Shown: positions 42,823-53,007 of the stretch, in pieces
Numbering within the stretch: the first letter of the stretch is position 1
Layout: each line of letters begins with the position of its first letter
Origin: RPQJ01 sp963778185
GTDB lineage: Bacteria; Pseudomonadota; Gammaproteobacteria; Steroidobacterales; Steroidobacteraceae
DNA: 64,000 nt
Direction: 5' to 3'
Assembly (NCBI GenBank): GCA_963778185.1
Contig: CAVZTF010000004.1
Coordinates: 62,001-126,000 of the forward strand
The notes under the pieces: model-generated
Databases searched by the model: none
Told to the model about the DNA's origin: nothing
Seen by the model: the letters and a program-made list of their open reading frames with translations, nothing else
Translations under genes and position numbers: made by a program

Positions 42823-44517
42823 TCAACGGCCCCGGGGTGGCTTGCGAGGTGACTTGCGTGGAGGCTTGGGTGGCACGCTGCGGACGCGGCTGATCTGCAG
42901 TAGCTGTCCAGCGACACGGGCCTTCTCGAGCTTGCGGAACACGTCCTTCGACATGCCTTTCGGCAGTTCCACGTAGCTGTGGTCGTCGCGGATGTCCACG
43001 CGACCGATCATCCGGCCGTCGAGCCCCGCCTCGTTGGCGATCGCCCCGACGATGTTCCCGGCCTTCGCGCCGTGCGCGTGGCCGACCTCGATGCGGAAAG
43101 CCTCCGTCTCGAAAACCGGCAACGGGGCCTGCGCCTCCCCGGCCGGTTCGGCGCGGGCGGGTCGTACCGCCCGCGGCGTCTCGTCCTTCGCCGGGAGGAG
43201 CAGCGGCCGCTTGCCCTGCAGCAGTCGCGCCAGCGCGGCCGCGATCTCGATCGCCGGCACGTCGTGCTCCCGCTCGTAGCGCTCGAGCAGCGCGCGGTAC
43301 TCGGCCGATTCGCCGGATTCGAGCGCGTCGGTGATGCGCTGCATGAACCGCGCGACGCGCCGCTCGTTGACGTCGGCGGTCGTGGGCAGCTCCATCTGGT
43401 CGATCGTCTGGCGCGTCGCCCGCTCGATGGCGCGCAGCATGTTGCGCTCGCGCGGCGTGATGAACAGGATCGCCTCGCCGCTGCGCCCGGCCCGGCCCGT
43501 GCGCCCGATGCGGTGCACGTAGGACTCGGTGTCGTAGGAGACGTCGTAGTTGATCACGTGGCTCACCCGCTCGACGTCGAGCCCGCGCGCGGCGACGTCG
43601 GTCGCCACGAGGATGTCCACCTGGCCGGCCTTCAGCCGGGCCACCGTGCGCTCGCGCTCGTTCTGTGCCATGTCGCCGTTCAGCGCCGCGGCCGCAAAGC
43701 CGCGCGCCTCGAGGCGCTCGGCCAGCTCGACGGTCGCCAGCTTGGTGCGCGCGAAGATCAGCATCGCGTCGAAGGCCTCCGCCTCCAGGATGCGTGTCAG
43801 CGCGTCGAGCTTGTGCACGCCGCTCACGACCCAGTAGCGCTGGCGCACGTTGGCGGCCGTGCTGGTGCGGGACTCGATCGTGACCTCGACGGGTGAGCGC
43901 AGGTGCTTGCCGGCGATGTCGCGGATCGCATCGGGCAGCGTCGCGGAGAAGAGCGCGACCTGCCGCGTGGCGGGTGTCTGCTGCAGGATCAGCTCGACGT
44001 CGTCGATGAACCCCATCTGCAGCATCTCGTCGGCTTCGTCGAGCACCAGCGTGGCGAGGCCGCCGAGGTCGAGGGTGCCGCGCTTCAGGTGGTCCAGCAC
44101 GCGGCCCGGCGTCCCGACCACGACGTGCACGCCGCGCTTCAGGCTGGCGAGCTGCTGCGTGTAGCTCTGTCCGCCGTAGATCGGCAGCACGTGGAAGCCG
44201 CCGAGCCGTCCGGCGTAGCGTTGGAACGCCTCGGCGACCTGGATGGCGAGTTCACGCGTCGGCACGAGCACCAGCGCCTGCGGCCTGCGGCGGGCGAGGT
44301 CGATGCGCGTGAGGATCGGCAGCGCGAAGGCGGCCGTCTTGCCCGTGCCGGTCTGCGCCTGTCCCAGCATGTCCGCGCCCGAGAGCAGCACCGGAATCGT
44401 CGCCGCCTGGATGGGCGAGGGCGCCTCGTAGCCGACGTCGGCCAGCGCGGCGAGCACGGGTTCGCTCAGCCCGGTTTCACGGAAGCCAGGCGTGTCGGCG
44501 GCCGGCTGTTGCTTCAT
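42823..44517 (-). CDS. deaD: DEAD-box ATP-dependent RNA helicase with DbpA-like C-terminal domain
   Basis: 564 residues. Helicase core motifs run in order: Q motif (SPIQAATIP), Walker A AQTGTGKT, PTRELAIQV, GTPGRVLDH, DEAD, SAT, IFARTKLATVELAE, ATDVAARGLDVE and HRIGRTGRAG. After a linker, FRIEVGHAHGAKAGNIVGAI begins the compact RNA-binding domain shared by DeaD/CsdA and DbpA, and PKGMSKDVFRKLEKA continues it; the tail is basic (PPRKSPRKPPRGR). It unwinds structured RNA in ribosome assembly and mRNA decay, often cold-induced. DeaD is preferred over DbpA because of the long C-terminal region, but DbpA-like specificity is not excluded. Confidence 0.9.
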   Translation of the reverse strand: MKQQPAADTPGFRETGLSEPVLAALADVGYEAPSPIQAATIPVLLSGADMLGQAQTGTGKTAAFALPILTRIDLARRRPQALVLVPTRELAIQVAEAFQRYAGRLGGFHVLPIYGGQSYTQQLASLKRGVHVVVGTPGRVLDHLKRGTLDLGGLATLVLDEADEMLQMGFIDDVELILQQTPATRQVALFSATLPDAIRDIAGKHLRSPVEVTIESRTSTAANVRQRYWVVSGVHKLDALTRILEAEAFDAMLIFARTKLATVELAERLEARGFAAAALNGDMAQNERERTVARLKAGQVDILVATDVAARGLDVERVSHVINYDVSYDTESYVHRIGRTGRAGRSGEAILFITPRERNMLRAIERATRQTIDQMELPTTADVNERRVARFMQRITDALESGESAEYRALLERYEREHDVPAIEIAAALARLLQGKRPLLLPAKDETPRAVRPARAEPAGEAQAPLPVFETEAFRIEVGHAHGAKAGNIVGAIANEAGLDGRMIGRVDIRDDHSYVELPKGMSKDVFRKLEKARVAGQLLQISRVRSVPPKPPRKSPRKPPRGR

Positions 44518-44659
44518 GTGGCTGTGCACGGTCAGGAGGGGTCGCTGGCTGGCAGCGGACCCACCGCAGCTTGTCCTGCCGGCCCCGGCTTGTCCAGCGC
44601 ATCGCCGTGCGCGATGGGTTAGCATCGCGGCACAACGAACACTCGACAGGGGGTCCCAC

Positions 44660-45517
44660 ATGCGTCGTTCGCCCGGTACGCCGATCGCCGTTTCGATGGC
44701 AGCGCTCGCCGCGCTCGCGCTGACCGCATGCGGGCAGAAGGACCCCGAGGTGTCCTCGGCGGCGGCGCCCGCGGGCCCGCCGCCCACGCCGACCCTCGAG
44801 CAGTTGCAGGGCGCGGCCGCGCAGTCGGCGGCGAAGCTCTGGGAGCCGTCCGTGCACTTCGGCGACGTGGACGGTGCCGCCGGCAGCGAGGCCGTGGCGC
44901 TGCTCGCCTCGAGCGGCGAGGGTGGAGGCCAGTCCGTGCAGGTCGCGGTCTTCGGCGTCCGCGACGGCGCGCTCGTCATGCTCGGCACTGCGCCGGTCGG
45001 CGAGCGGGTGCAGTTGCAGAGCCTGTGGCTCGAGCAAGGCAAGGTGAAGATGGACGTGATCGAGCGTGGCCCGGAGGACGCCGAGTGCTGCCCGACGCAG
45101 GTGGCCCGCAAGACCTACGGGATGGACGGTGGGACCTTCAAGCAGCTCTCGAGCGAGGTGCGCGGGATGCTGGCAATCAGCATGCTTGCCGCGAACGAGT
45201 GGCAACTCGTCGAGATCGACGGCCAGACGGTGCCGGCCGGCGTCGAGCCGCCACTCATCCACTTCGAGCGCGAGACGGTGCGCGGCTTTGCGGGCTGCAA
45301 TCGCTTCACGGCGCCCGTCAAGGAGACCAAGCCGGGCGAGATCGACGTCGGCCCGGGTGCGGCGACGAAGATGGCCTGCCCGCCGCCGCAGATGGAGCTC
45401 GAGCAGAAATTCCTCACGCAGCTCGAGGCCGTCAACCGCTACGGCTACGCCGCGGGCCAGCTGGCGCTCGGCTGGCAGCGCGACGAGTCGGCCGGGACGC
45501 TGGTGTTCCGGAAGTAG
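44660..45517 (+). CDS. META-domain lipoprotein
   Basis: 285 residues; AGGGGG six bases before ATG. The signal peptide ends in a lipobox, LTAC, at about residues 21-24, predicting a lipid-anchored periplasmic protein. Residues 40-160 form an uncharacterised domain. From about 175, NEWQLVEIDGQTVP and VRGFAGCNRFTA match the META/HslJ domain found in stress-related lipoproteins; GCNRF is the signature turn. Function unknown; HslJ relatives are linked to novobiocin tolerance and heat stress. Its last 86 bp lie inside the convergent acyltransferase gene. Confidence 0.82.
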   Translation: MRRSPGTPIAVSMAALAALALTACGQKDPEVSSAAAPAGPPPTPTLEQLQGAAAQSAAKLWEPSVHFGDVDGAAGSEAVALLASSGEGGGQSVQVAVFGVRDGALVMLGTAPVGERVQLQSLWLEQGKVKMDVIERGPEDAECCPTQVARKTYGMDGGTFKQLSSEVRGMLAISMLAANEWQLVEIDGQTVPAGVEPPLIHFERETVRGFAGCNRFTAPVKETKPGEIDVGPGAATKMACPPPQMELEQKFLTQLEAVNRYGYAAGQLALGWQRDESAGTLVFRK

Positions 45518-46883
45518 TTGCGCGCAGCAGCGCTGCGAACGCCGACCCGGTGTGGCGCGCCATGCTCTCGACCTCGGGCAGCGACGCGCCGTTCGCGGTG
45601 AAGCCGAAGATCACGTTGCCCGCGTACGACATGAACGTGACGTTGAGGCCGATGGCGACGATCAGCGTGGAGAGCGGGAACATCGCTTCGAGCCGCGCGC
45701 CGTTCAGGTAGAGGGTGCGTTCGGGCCCGCGGACGTTCGAGACGAGCATGTTCGCCGGACGCAGCCCCAGCGCCTCCGGCTGCGCGATCGCGATCGCCTC
45801 GGCCGTCGCGAAAGCCATGACGGCGAAGGCATAGGCGGCGTCCCGGCCGAGTCCATGCACCTTCTCCTTCTCGCGGCGCGTGTTCTCGACGACGGCCGTC
45901 AGCCGCCGCTCGACCGGCGCCGACACGGGGCCCAGCGGCGGCCAGATCGCCGAGACCATCGTCGTCGCCTCGGCTGCGGATCCGCTGCGCAGGGAGACCG
46001 GGACGAGTGCGACCAGCGGGTGGTCCGGCTTGCGGCCCATGGCCTTGAGGTAGCGGTTGACGCCGGCGTCCAGGATGCAGAGCGCGACGTCGTTCAACGT
46101 GGCGCCGCGGGCGCGTGCGACGCGCTTCATCGCCGCGAGCGGCAGCACCAGGTGGGTGATCGAGCGCGCGTTGCGGATCGGCTCGTTCATCGGCGTGAGC
46201 GGCGCGGTGAATGCCCGCGGCTTGGCCCTCGTGTAGCCGCTCAGCCCCTCGAGCAGCGACTCGACGACCAGCGTGGAGCTGCGGGTCATCGACACGGCCC
46301 GGCGTGCGAGACGGCGGGCCTCGGCTTCGATGACCTCACGCAGGCCGTGCGGGGCGTCGCGCGGCGCCGCCACGTGTGGCACGCCGATCGTCGTGCGGAT
46401 CCGCCGGTCGCGCGGCGAGGCCGCGAGCGACCGGCGCAGGATGGCGATGCCGGATTCGCCGTCCACCAGCGCGTGGTGGCACTTGTGGTAGATCGCAAAG
46501 CGATCCCCGACGAGGCCGTCGATGACGTAGACCTTCCAGCCCGGGCGATGGCGCTCGAGCATCGGCGCGTGCAGGTCGGCGACGAGCTGGTGCAGCTGCT
46601 CGTCCGAGCCGGGCGCCGGCAACGCCACGTGCAGGACGTGGCGCAGCGGGTCGATCGACTCGACCTCCTGCCATTCGGGCAGGCCCGACTTGCGGAACAC
46701 CGGGATGCGGTTGAAGGGCGGCTGCGGCGTGCTGCGGCGGTACGCATCCACGATCTGCTGCACGGTGCGCGCCCCGCCCCGCCGCGGCTTGCGGAAGATC
46801 AGCACCGAGCCCACGTGGCGCGGGTTGTCCTGCGTCTCCGTGAGGAAGAACATCAGGTCCAGCATCGGGATGGGGCTGGTCAC
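45432..46883 (-). CDS. Wax ester synthase/diacylglycerol acyltransferase (WS/DGAT)
   Basis: 483 residues. The catalytic motif HHALVDG lies at 136-142 (HHxxxDG), within KCHHALVDGESG. PLTPMNEPI and NMLVSNVRGP match later conserved blocks. It esterifies acyl-CoA with alcohols or diacylglycerol to make storage wax or triacylglycerol, probably membrane-associated. The first residues (MLDLMFFLTETQDNPRHVG) fit the usual start of the family. The last about 25 residues are Arg/Ser/Pro-rich and overlap the META gene, so they are probably an unstructured extension. It follows the diiron gene by 34 bp and is the last gene of that cluster. Confidence 0.88.
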   Translation of the reverse strand: MTSPIPMLDLMFFLTETQDNPRHVGSVLIFRKPRRGGARTVQQIVDAYRRSTPQPPFNRIPVFRKSGLPEWQEVESIDPLRHVLHVALPAPGSDEQLHQLVADLHAPMLERHRPGWKVYVIDGLVGDRFAIYHKCHHALVDGESGIAILRRSLAASPRDRRIRTTIGVPHVAAPRDAPHGLREVIEAEARRLARRAVSMTRSSTLVVESLLEGLSGYTRAKPRAFTAPLTPMNEPIRNARSITHLVLPLAAMKRVARARGATLNDVALCILDAGVNRYLKAMGRKPDHPLVALVPVSLRSGSAAEATTMVSAIWPPLGPVSAPVERRLTAVVENTRREKEKVHGLGRDAAYAFAVMAFATAEAIAIAQPEALGLRPANMLVSNVRGPERTLYLNGARLEAMFPLSTLIVAIGLNVTFMSYAGNVIFGFTANGASLPEVESMARHTGSAFAALLRATTSGTPASRPTRRAASRAPAGPRRSRSG

Positions 46884-46917
46884 GGCGGTCTCCCCACGCA
46901 GGCCGGGCGCCGGATGT

Positions 46918-48096
<1,179 letters not shown>

Positions 48097-48104
48097 CCCT
48101 GGTA

Positions 48105-49229
48105 TCAGTGGCCTTCGATGACCACGTTCGTGTCGGCATACGCGCAGCAGGCCAGCACGTAGCCGGCCTCCTGCTCAGCGCTGCTCAGGCAATTCGGCTC
48201 GCTCACCACGACGGCGCCGGCGCTCTTCAGCACCTTGCACGCGCCGCAGCCGCCCATGGTGCAGCTGAACGGAAGCTCGAGCCCCGCATCGAGGCCGGCC
48301 TGCAGGATCGTCTGTCCGGGCCTGGCGCTGACCGTGCGGCCGCTGGCCGCAAAGGTGATCTCGGCGCCGTGGTGCGGGATGCGGGCGGCGTTCGCCGCAG
48401 CGTAGGCGAAGCGCTCGGTGTGCACGCGCTCGCGCGGCACGCCGGCCGCCTGCAACGCGGCGCAGACGCCCTGCATCATCGGCTCGGGGCCGCAGATGAA
48501 GTATGCGTCGGGCCGTTCCTGGCCGAGGGCGGCGAGCGTGCGCGCGCCGTCCAGGGCGCCCGCGAGCCCGGCCCATCCGGGCGGGGGCGCGTCCAGTGCG
48601 TACACGACGCGGAGCCTGTCGCGGAACTGCGCCTCGAGGTCCGCGAGCCTGCGGCGGAAGATGATCTCCTCCTCGCTGCGATGGCCGCAGAGCAGTACGA
48701 CGCGGCTGCCCGCTTCCTCCCGCAGCAGAGTCTCGGCGAGGCTCGCGAGCGGTGTGATGCCGACGCCGCCGGCGACGAGTGCCACCGTGCGCGCGGCGGC
48801 GGGATCCGGCTCCATCGTGAAGGTGCCCGTGGGCTCGAGCGCCACGAGAGTGTCGCCGGCCCGGACATGTTCGTGCAGGTGCCCCGAGACGATCCCCCCG
48901 GGCACGCGCTTGACGGTGATGGCCGGTCGTGAGCCCGGGCCGGGCGACGAGGAGAACGAGTAGCAGCGCCGGTGAGTCGTGCCCGCGACGTCCACCAGCA
49001 GCGTGAGGTGCTGGCCGGCCCGGTAGGCCAGGGCGGGATACCCGCCGTCCACCGGCTCGAGCACGAAGCTGCGAGTGGAAGGCGTCTCCTGGATCACTTC
49101 CACCACTCGCAGCGAGCGCCGCCGCTGGCGGGGCCGCGAGCGGCTCCAGCGCGGGCTCGCCTGGCGCAGTTCGAAGGTGGGTCGCGGTGCGGAGAACCAG
49201 TCGCGAACGAAAGCGGAAACGCGCGCCAT
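48105..49229 (-). CDS. NAD(P)H:[2Fe-2S] oxygenase reductase (PaaE/KshB-like)
   Basis: 374 residues. Order: FAD domain (RCYSFSSSPGPGSRP gives the RxYS flavin motif), NAD(P) domain (VALVAGGVGITPL, CGPEPMMQGV), then a plant-type ferredoxin domain with CTMGGCGAC and a fourth Cys in GYVLACC, ligating one [2Fe-2S] cluster. This is the fused electron-transfer component of phenylacetyl-CoA epoxidase, ketosteroid hydroxylase and similar oxygenases. It is co-transcribed with the diiron gene. It is also the only candidate in the window for reducing the orphan Rieske oxygenase. A 60-residue basic N-terminal extension precedes the FAD domain. Confidence 0.9.
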   Translation of the reverse strand: MARVSAFVRDWFSAPRPTFELRQASPRWSRSRPRQRRRSLRVVEVIQETPSTRSFVLEPVDGGYPALAYRAGQHLTLLVDVAGTTHRRCYSFSSSPGPGSRPAITVKRVPGGIVSGHLHEHVRAGDTLVALEPTGTFTMEPDPAAARTVALVAGGVGITPLASLAETLLREEAGSRVVLLCGHRSEEEIIFRRRLADLEAQFRDRLRVVYALDAPPPGWAGLAGALDGARTLAALGQERPDAYFICGPEPMMQGVCAALQAAGVPRERVHTERFAYAAANAARIPHHGAEITFAASGRTVSARPGQTILQAGLDAGLELPFSCTMGGCGACKVLKSAGAVVVSEPNCLSSAEQEAGYVLACCAYADTNVVIEGH

Positions 49230-49253
49230 GGCGGAAGGGTCCGGGACAGAGTG

Positions 49254-49290
49254 TGTATAAGCACTATACAGTCAGCCGGCCGGATGGCAA
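49254..49290 (-). promoter_or_regulatory. Predicted promoter and operator of the reductase-diiron operon
   Basis: On the minus strand TTGCCA (49290-49285), a 16-base spacer and TATAGT (49268-49263) form a plausible sigma-70 promoter. The -10 lies inside a perfect inverted repeat TGTATA-N5-TATACA (49254-49270). The neighbouring MerR-type regulator is the obvious candidate to bind it. Confidence 0.5.
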
Positions 49291-49328
49291 GCACAAGGCG
49301 GCGCGCGGTCGCCCGCCCTGGGGAGGCT

Positions 49329-50144
49329 TCAGCGCGCGCGGGCCCGGGCGGCGTCGCCGAATTCCGCGAGGAACTGGCGCAGCCTCTTGCGATGCAGCGC
49401 GACGAGGAGGCGGCCGACGATCGGGCCGGCCTGCTCGATCATCCGCGAGAGGTCCTCCACGGCCGCGCCCGCGTAGGAGCGCAGCGCCAGGCGGGCCTCG
49501 TGCCGCACGAGCCGCTCCATGGCCTCGTCGTAGAGCCTGAGTTCGGCCGGTGCCACGCCTTGCCGCGGGCCGAGGCCGACTTCCCGGAACTGCGCCCAGC
49601 ACTCGAGGATCACGGCGTCGTCCTCGGACACCGTCCCGTTGCCGACCGTGCCGCGCATGCTCACCAGGCCCTCGCGGACCAGCTCGCGCAGCTCTGCGGC
49701 GGGGAGGCGCTGCGGGACGAAATCGGTGATCGCCACGCTCGGGCGTTGCTGTTCGTCGGTCCAGCCGCGCAGGGTGGCGCGGACGCGCCGCACGAGGTCT
49801 TCCTGCTCGGGCGTGAAGCCTTCGTCGGCCTTGTCGTCCAGGACCGCGCGGATGGCCTTGAGGGGCAGGAACTGGCTTTCCTGCAGCTCGCGGATGCGCC
49901 GCAGCCGCTCGAGGTGCTCGGGCCCGTAGAGGGCCGTGTTGCGGCCGGTCTTCACCGGCTGCGGCAGCAGGCCCTGTTGCCTGTAGAAGTGAATGGTCTC
50001 GCGCGGCAGGCCGGTTTCGCGCACCAGGTCGCGCATGCGCAGCGGCGCCGGTGCCGCCGCCGGGGGCGGTGAGGCCTGGCTTGCGGGAGTGCCGGCCGGG
50101 CGTGAGGACTGGCCGCGGGGGCGCGATCGGGTCGGGGTCGTCAT
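49329..50144 (-). CDS. MerR family transcriptional regulator
   Basis: 271 residues. After a Pro/Ala/Ser-rich N-terminal tail (1-35), a MerR helix-turn-helix lies at about 36-105 (LRMRDLVRETGLPRETIHFYRQQGLLP, then YGPEHLERLRRIRELQESQFLPLKAIRAVL). The C-terminal effector part (about 140-270) has no Cys metal motif, so an organic ligand or fatty-acid-related signal is more likely than metal. It lies between the hydratase gene and the reductase-diiron operon, all on one strand, and probably regulates that operon. Long MerR proteins of this kind are often local regulators of lipid or aromatic catabolic genes. Confidence 0.82.
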   Translation of the reverse strand: MTTPTRSRPRGQSSRPAGTPASQASPPPAAAPAPLRMRDLVRETGLPRETIHFYRQQGLLPQPVKTGRNTALYGPEHLERLRRIRELQESQFLPLKAIRAVLDDKADEGFTPEQEDLVRRVRATLRGWTDEQQRPSVAITDFVPQRLPAAELRELVREGLVSMRGTVGNGTVSEDDAVILECWAQFREVGLGPRQGVAPAELRLYDEAMERLVRHEARLALRSYAGAAVEDLSRMIEQAGPIVGRLLVALHRKRLRQFLAEFGDAARARAR

Positions 50145-50148
50145 GCGG

Positions 50149-50164
50149 AGTGATACTCTACACT
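50149..50164 (-). promoter_or_regulatory. Possible autoregulatory site upstream of merR
   Basis: AGTG-N8-CACT inverted repeat just before the merR start. On the minus strand it includes TGTAGAGT, similar to TGTATAGT in the reductase promoter. A shared MerR site is possible but the similarity is short. Confidence 0.3.
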
Positions 50165-50190
50165 TCGCGCTCCCGCCGCGCGCACCGCGC

Positions 50191-50970
50191 TCAACTGCTC
50201 TGCGACTTGCCGCGGGACATCACGGCTTCGCGGGTGGCCGCGAAGCCCGAGCGATCGAGCCGCAGCGTGGCGGCCTTGCTCAGCCGTCCCTCGAGCTCGA
50301 GTCCCTCGCGCAGTGTGCCTGCGAGCCCGCTCGCGATCAGGTTGCGGACGTCCGCGAGCGTGGCCCTGTTGCAGGTCGCGATCTCCCGACCCATCTTCAC
50401 GCAGTGGGGCAGCAGCTCGGCCGGCGGCAGCACCTCTAGGACCAGGCCCCAGTCCTTCGCCGTCGCGGCGTCCACGAAGTTGCCCGTGTAGCTCATGTAG
50501 CGGGCGCGCACGGGTCCGATGAGGCGCGGCAGGATCTGGCTCATGCCCCAGCCGGGGACGATGCCGACGCGCGCGTGGGTGTCTGCGAAGCGCGCATTGC
50601 TCGAGGCCACGAGGATGTCGCAGTTGATCGCGAGTTCCATGCCTCCCGTGATGGCGAAGCCGTTGACGGCGGCGATGGTCGGTTTGGCGAGCTCGCGGAA
50701 GGCGCGGTTGATGGGGCTGTCCGAACCGAGCTCCTCGGGCGTGAGCGGCGCCGTTTCCATTTCCTTCAGGTCGACCCCCGCCGTGAAGGCCTTCTCGCCG
50801 GCCCCGGTAATGATGACGACCGCGACGGAGTCGTCCGCCGCGAGCGCGTGCAGGGCCCCGGCGAAACGGCGCCGCAGTTCTGCCGTCAGGGCGTTCATCT
50901 GCCGCGGGCGGTTGAGCGTCAGCGTCGCCACGCCCTCGCTGACCTCGGTCAACAGGATCGCTTCGTTCAT
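50191..50970 (-). CDS. Enoyl-CoA hydratase/isomerase family protein
   Basis: 259 residues, a standard crotonase length. LTLNRPRQMNALT opens the fold; the oxyanion-hole segments are VVIITGAGEKAFTAGVDL and NGFAITGGMELAINCD, with the first catalytic Glu in GGMEL. The second canonical Glu region reads VGIVPGWGMSQILPRLIG, where the usual PGAGG is changed, so it may be an isomerase or a hydratase with altered substrate. It is upstream of merR by 46 bp on the same strand and may belong to the lipid cluster. Confidence 0.85.
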   Translation of the reverse strand: MNEAILLTEVSEGVATLTLNRPRQMNALTAELRRRFAGALHALAADDSVAVVIITGAGEKAFTAGVDLKEMETAPLTPEELGSDSPINRAFRELAKPTIAAVNGFAITGGMELAINCDILVASSNARFADTHARVGIVPGWGMSQILPRLIGPVRARYMSYTGNFVDAATAKDWGLVLEVLPPAELLPHCVKMGREIATCNRATLADVRNLIASGLAGTLREGLELEGRLSKAATLRLDRSGFAATREAVMSRGKSQSS

Positions 50971-51079
50971 AGGTATTCCTCGCAGGCTGCGGCGGGCAAT
51001 GTACGCGCTCTCGCGGCCGCTGTCCGCTGGTCGTAGACTTGGGCATCAGGCGCCGGTCCCGCGGCGCGAGGAGATACCC

Positions 51080-51541
51080 ATGCGCCACGCTCTGCATCCC
51101 ATGTCCAGGCACGGCTTGGCCGCGCTGGTCGCGCTGTCGCTTGCTGCCTGCGCTCAAACGCCTGCGGCCAAGCGCGAGGCGGTCATCGGCGCCGCGCAGT
51201 GGCAGTCCGTCGCCGTCACGGACAACCAGGAGGCCTTCGTCGATGCCTCGACCGTGACGACCGTCGCTGGATTCGTCGAGGCGCGCACCAAGCAGAACTT
51301 CGGCCAGCCCCAGCCGTCCGCGAAGAAGGACAAGGCCTACCTCTCGGCCCTCAACACCTACCGCTTCGACTGCGCGCAGCGTCGCGTGGCGATGAAGGAG
51401 CTGCTGGCCTACGAGGGACCGGACCTGCAGGGAGCCGTGGTCCAGAAGGCGACGTCGACGGACAAGAACCTGCGCTGGCTCGACGCGCCGGCGGGGACGG
51501 TGTTCGGCTCGCTGCTCGACTACGCCTGCGGCGGGCGCTGA
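51080..51541 (+). CDS. Small lipoprotein, surface-adhesin-E/CNP1-like
   Basis: 153 residues; GAGGAG six bases before ATG. The signal peptide ends in lipobox LAAC at about 21-24. The remaining roughly 125 residues (WQSVAVTDNQEAFVDASTV, then NTYRFDCAQRRVAMKELLAY and a final FGSLLDYACGG) resemble the adhesin-E-like family, a small beta-rich domain with two conserved cysteines that could form a disulfide. Function unknown. It stands alone, divergent from the hydratase. Confidence 0.72.
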   Translation: MRHALHPMSRHGLAALVALSLAACAQTPAAKREAVIGAAQWQSVAVTDNQEAFVDASTVTTVAGFVEARTKQNFGQPQPSAKKDKAYLSALNTYRFDCAQRRVAMKELLAYEGPDLQGAVVQKATSTDKNLRWLDAPAGTVFGSLLDYACGGR

Positions 51542-51569
51542 ACCGCCCGACACGGCGGCCAGGCGGGAC

Positions 51570-52937
51570 TCAAGCGCCGTCGCGGCTCGTGTCGAGCGCG
51601 GCGGCGAGCCGCTCGCGCGTCAGCTGCACCACGACCGGCGACAGCGCCAGCAGCGCGATGAGGTTCGGCACCGCCATCAGCGCGTTCAGCGAGTCGGCGA
51701 GGGTCCAGGCGAGGTCGAGCTGCGTGACGGCGCCGACGAACGCCGCGAGGGTCCACAGGACGCGGTACGGCCTGATCGCGCGCGGGCCGACCAGGAACTG
51801 CCAGCAACGCTCACCGTAGTAGGACCAGCCGAAGATCGTCGTGAGCGCGAACACCGCGAGCGCCACGGCCACGATCTCGTCGCCGATCCCCGGCATGGCG
51901 CTCTGGAAGGCGAGCTGTGTGAGGGCCGCGCCGGTCTCGCCACTGGTCCACGCGCCCGAGACCACGATGGCGAGCCCGGTCATGGAGCAGACCACGATGG
52001 TGTCGAAGAACGTTCCCATCATGCCGATCAGTCCGCTGCGCACGGGACTCGCGCTCATGCCCGCGGCCTGCGCGATGCCGGCGGTGCCGAGCCCCGCCTC
52101 GTTCGAGAAGATGCCGCGCGCGACGCCGTAGCGGATGCCGGCCATCACAGCCGCGCCCGCGAACCCGCCCACGGCTGCAGTCGGCGTGAACGCGTTGCGT
52201 ACGATGATCATGAAGGCGGCCGGGACGTCGGCGGCGTGCACGACGAGCACGACGAGCGCGGCCAGGATGTAGCCGATGGCCATGAACGGCACCAGCCATT
52301 CCGACACGGACGCGATGCGCTTGATGCCGCCGAGCACCACGGCTCCCGTGAGCACCAGCAGTACGAGCCCGGTGATCACCGGGTCCAGGCCGAAAGAGGT
52401 CTTCAGCGCCGCCGCGATGCTGTTCGACTGCACCATGTTGCCGATGCCGAAGCCCGCGAGACCGCCGAAGATCGCGAAGGCGGTGCCGAGCCACGCCCAC
52501 TTGCGCCCGAGCCCGTTCCTGATCGCGTACATCGGGCCGCCGACCCAGCGGCCGTGCTCGTCGCGCTCGCGGTAGTGCACCGCGAGCACCACCTCCGCGT
52601 ACTTGGTGGCCATGCCGACGAGCGCGGTCATCCACATCCAGAACACCGCGCCCGGGCCGCCGAGCGCGATCGCGGTCGCCACGCCCGCGATGTTGCCCAC
52701 GCCGATCGTGGCCGCGAGGCAGGTCATCAGCGCCGAGAACGGGCTCACCTCGCCATGCTTCTCGCCGTCGCCCTCGCGGCTGTGCCAGACCATGCGCAGG
52801 CCGCTGCCGATGCGCCGGATCGGCATCCAGCCCAGGCGCATCTGCAGGTAGAAACCGGTGCCGAGGATCAGCACCAGCATCGCCGGCCCCCAGACGATGG
52901 AGTTGAGCGAGTTCATCCAGGCGGCGAAGTTCTGCAT
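51570..52937 (-). CDS. Sodium:alanine/glycine symporter family protein
   Basis: 455 residues from ATG at 52937 (MQNFAAWMNSLNSIVWGP); upstream ATGs exist but lie in the divergent promoter region. About eleven membrane helices. Signatures of the AGCS family: SPFSALMTCLAATIGVGNIAGVATAI, GGPGAVFWMWMTALVGMATKYAEV, GGPMYAIRNGLG and FSNEAGLGTAGIAQA. It imports alanine, glycine or a related amino acid with Na+ or H+. No operon partner. Confidence 0.92.
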   Translation of the reverse strand: MQNFAAWMNSLNSIVWGPAMLVLILGTGFYLQMRLGWMPIRRIGSGLRMVWHSREGDGEKHGEVSPFSALMTCLAATIGVGNIAGVATAIALGGPGAVFWMWMTALVGMATKYAEVVLAVHYRERDEHGRWVGGPMYAIRNGLGRKWAWLGTAFAIFGGLAGFGIGNMVQSNSIAAALKTSFGLDPVITGLVLLVLTGAVVLGGIKRIASVSEWLVPFMAIGYILAALVVLVVHAADVPAAFMIIVRNAFTPTAAVGGFAGAAVMAGIRYGVARGIFSNEAGLGTAGIAQAAGMSASPVRSGLIGMMGTFFDTIVVCSMTGLAIVVSGAWTSGETGAALTQLAFQSAMPGIGDEIVAVALAVFALTTIFGWSYYGERCWQFLVGPRAIRPYRVLWTLAAFVGAVTQLDLAWTLADSLNALMAVPNLIALLALSPVVVQLTRERLAAALDTSRDGA

Positions 52938-53007
52938 GCGTGTGCGGTCCCCTGCCGGGGCGGCGGGCGAAATTCCGGCCATGTTAACGTATGCGGCAGG
53001 CCGCGCC

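Noticed and set aside
48105..49229. Ketosteroid 9-alpha-hydroxylase reductase (KshB) as part of steroid degradation
   Set aside because: The partner gene is a diiron protein rather than KshA, and no other steroid-ring genes are seen; a general oxygenase reductase is the safer call.
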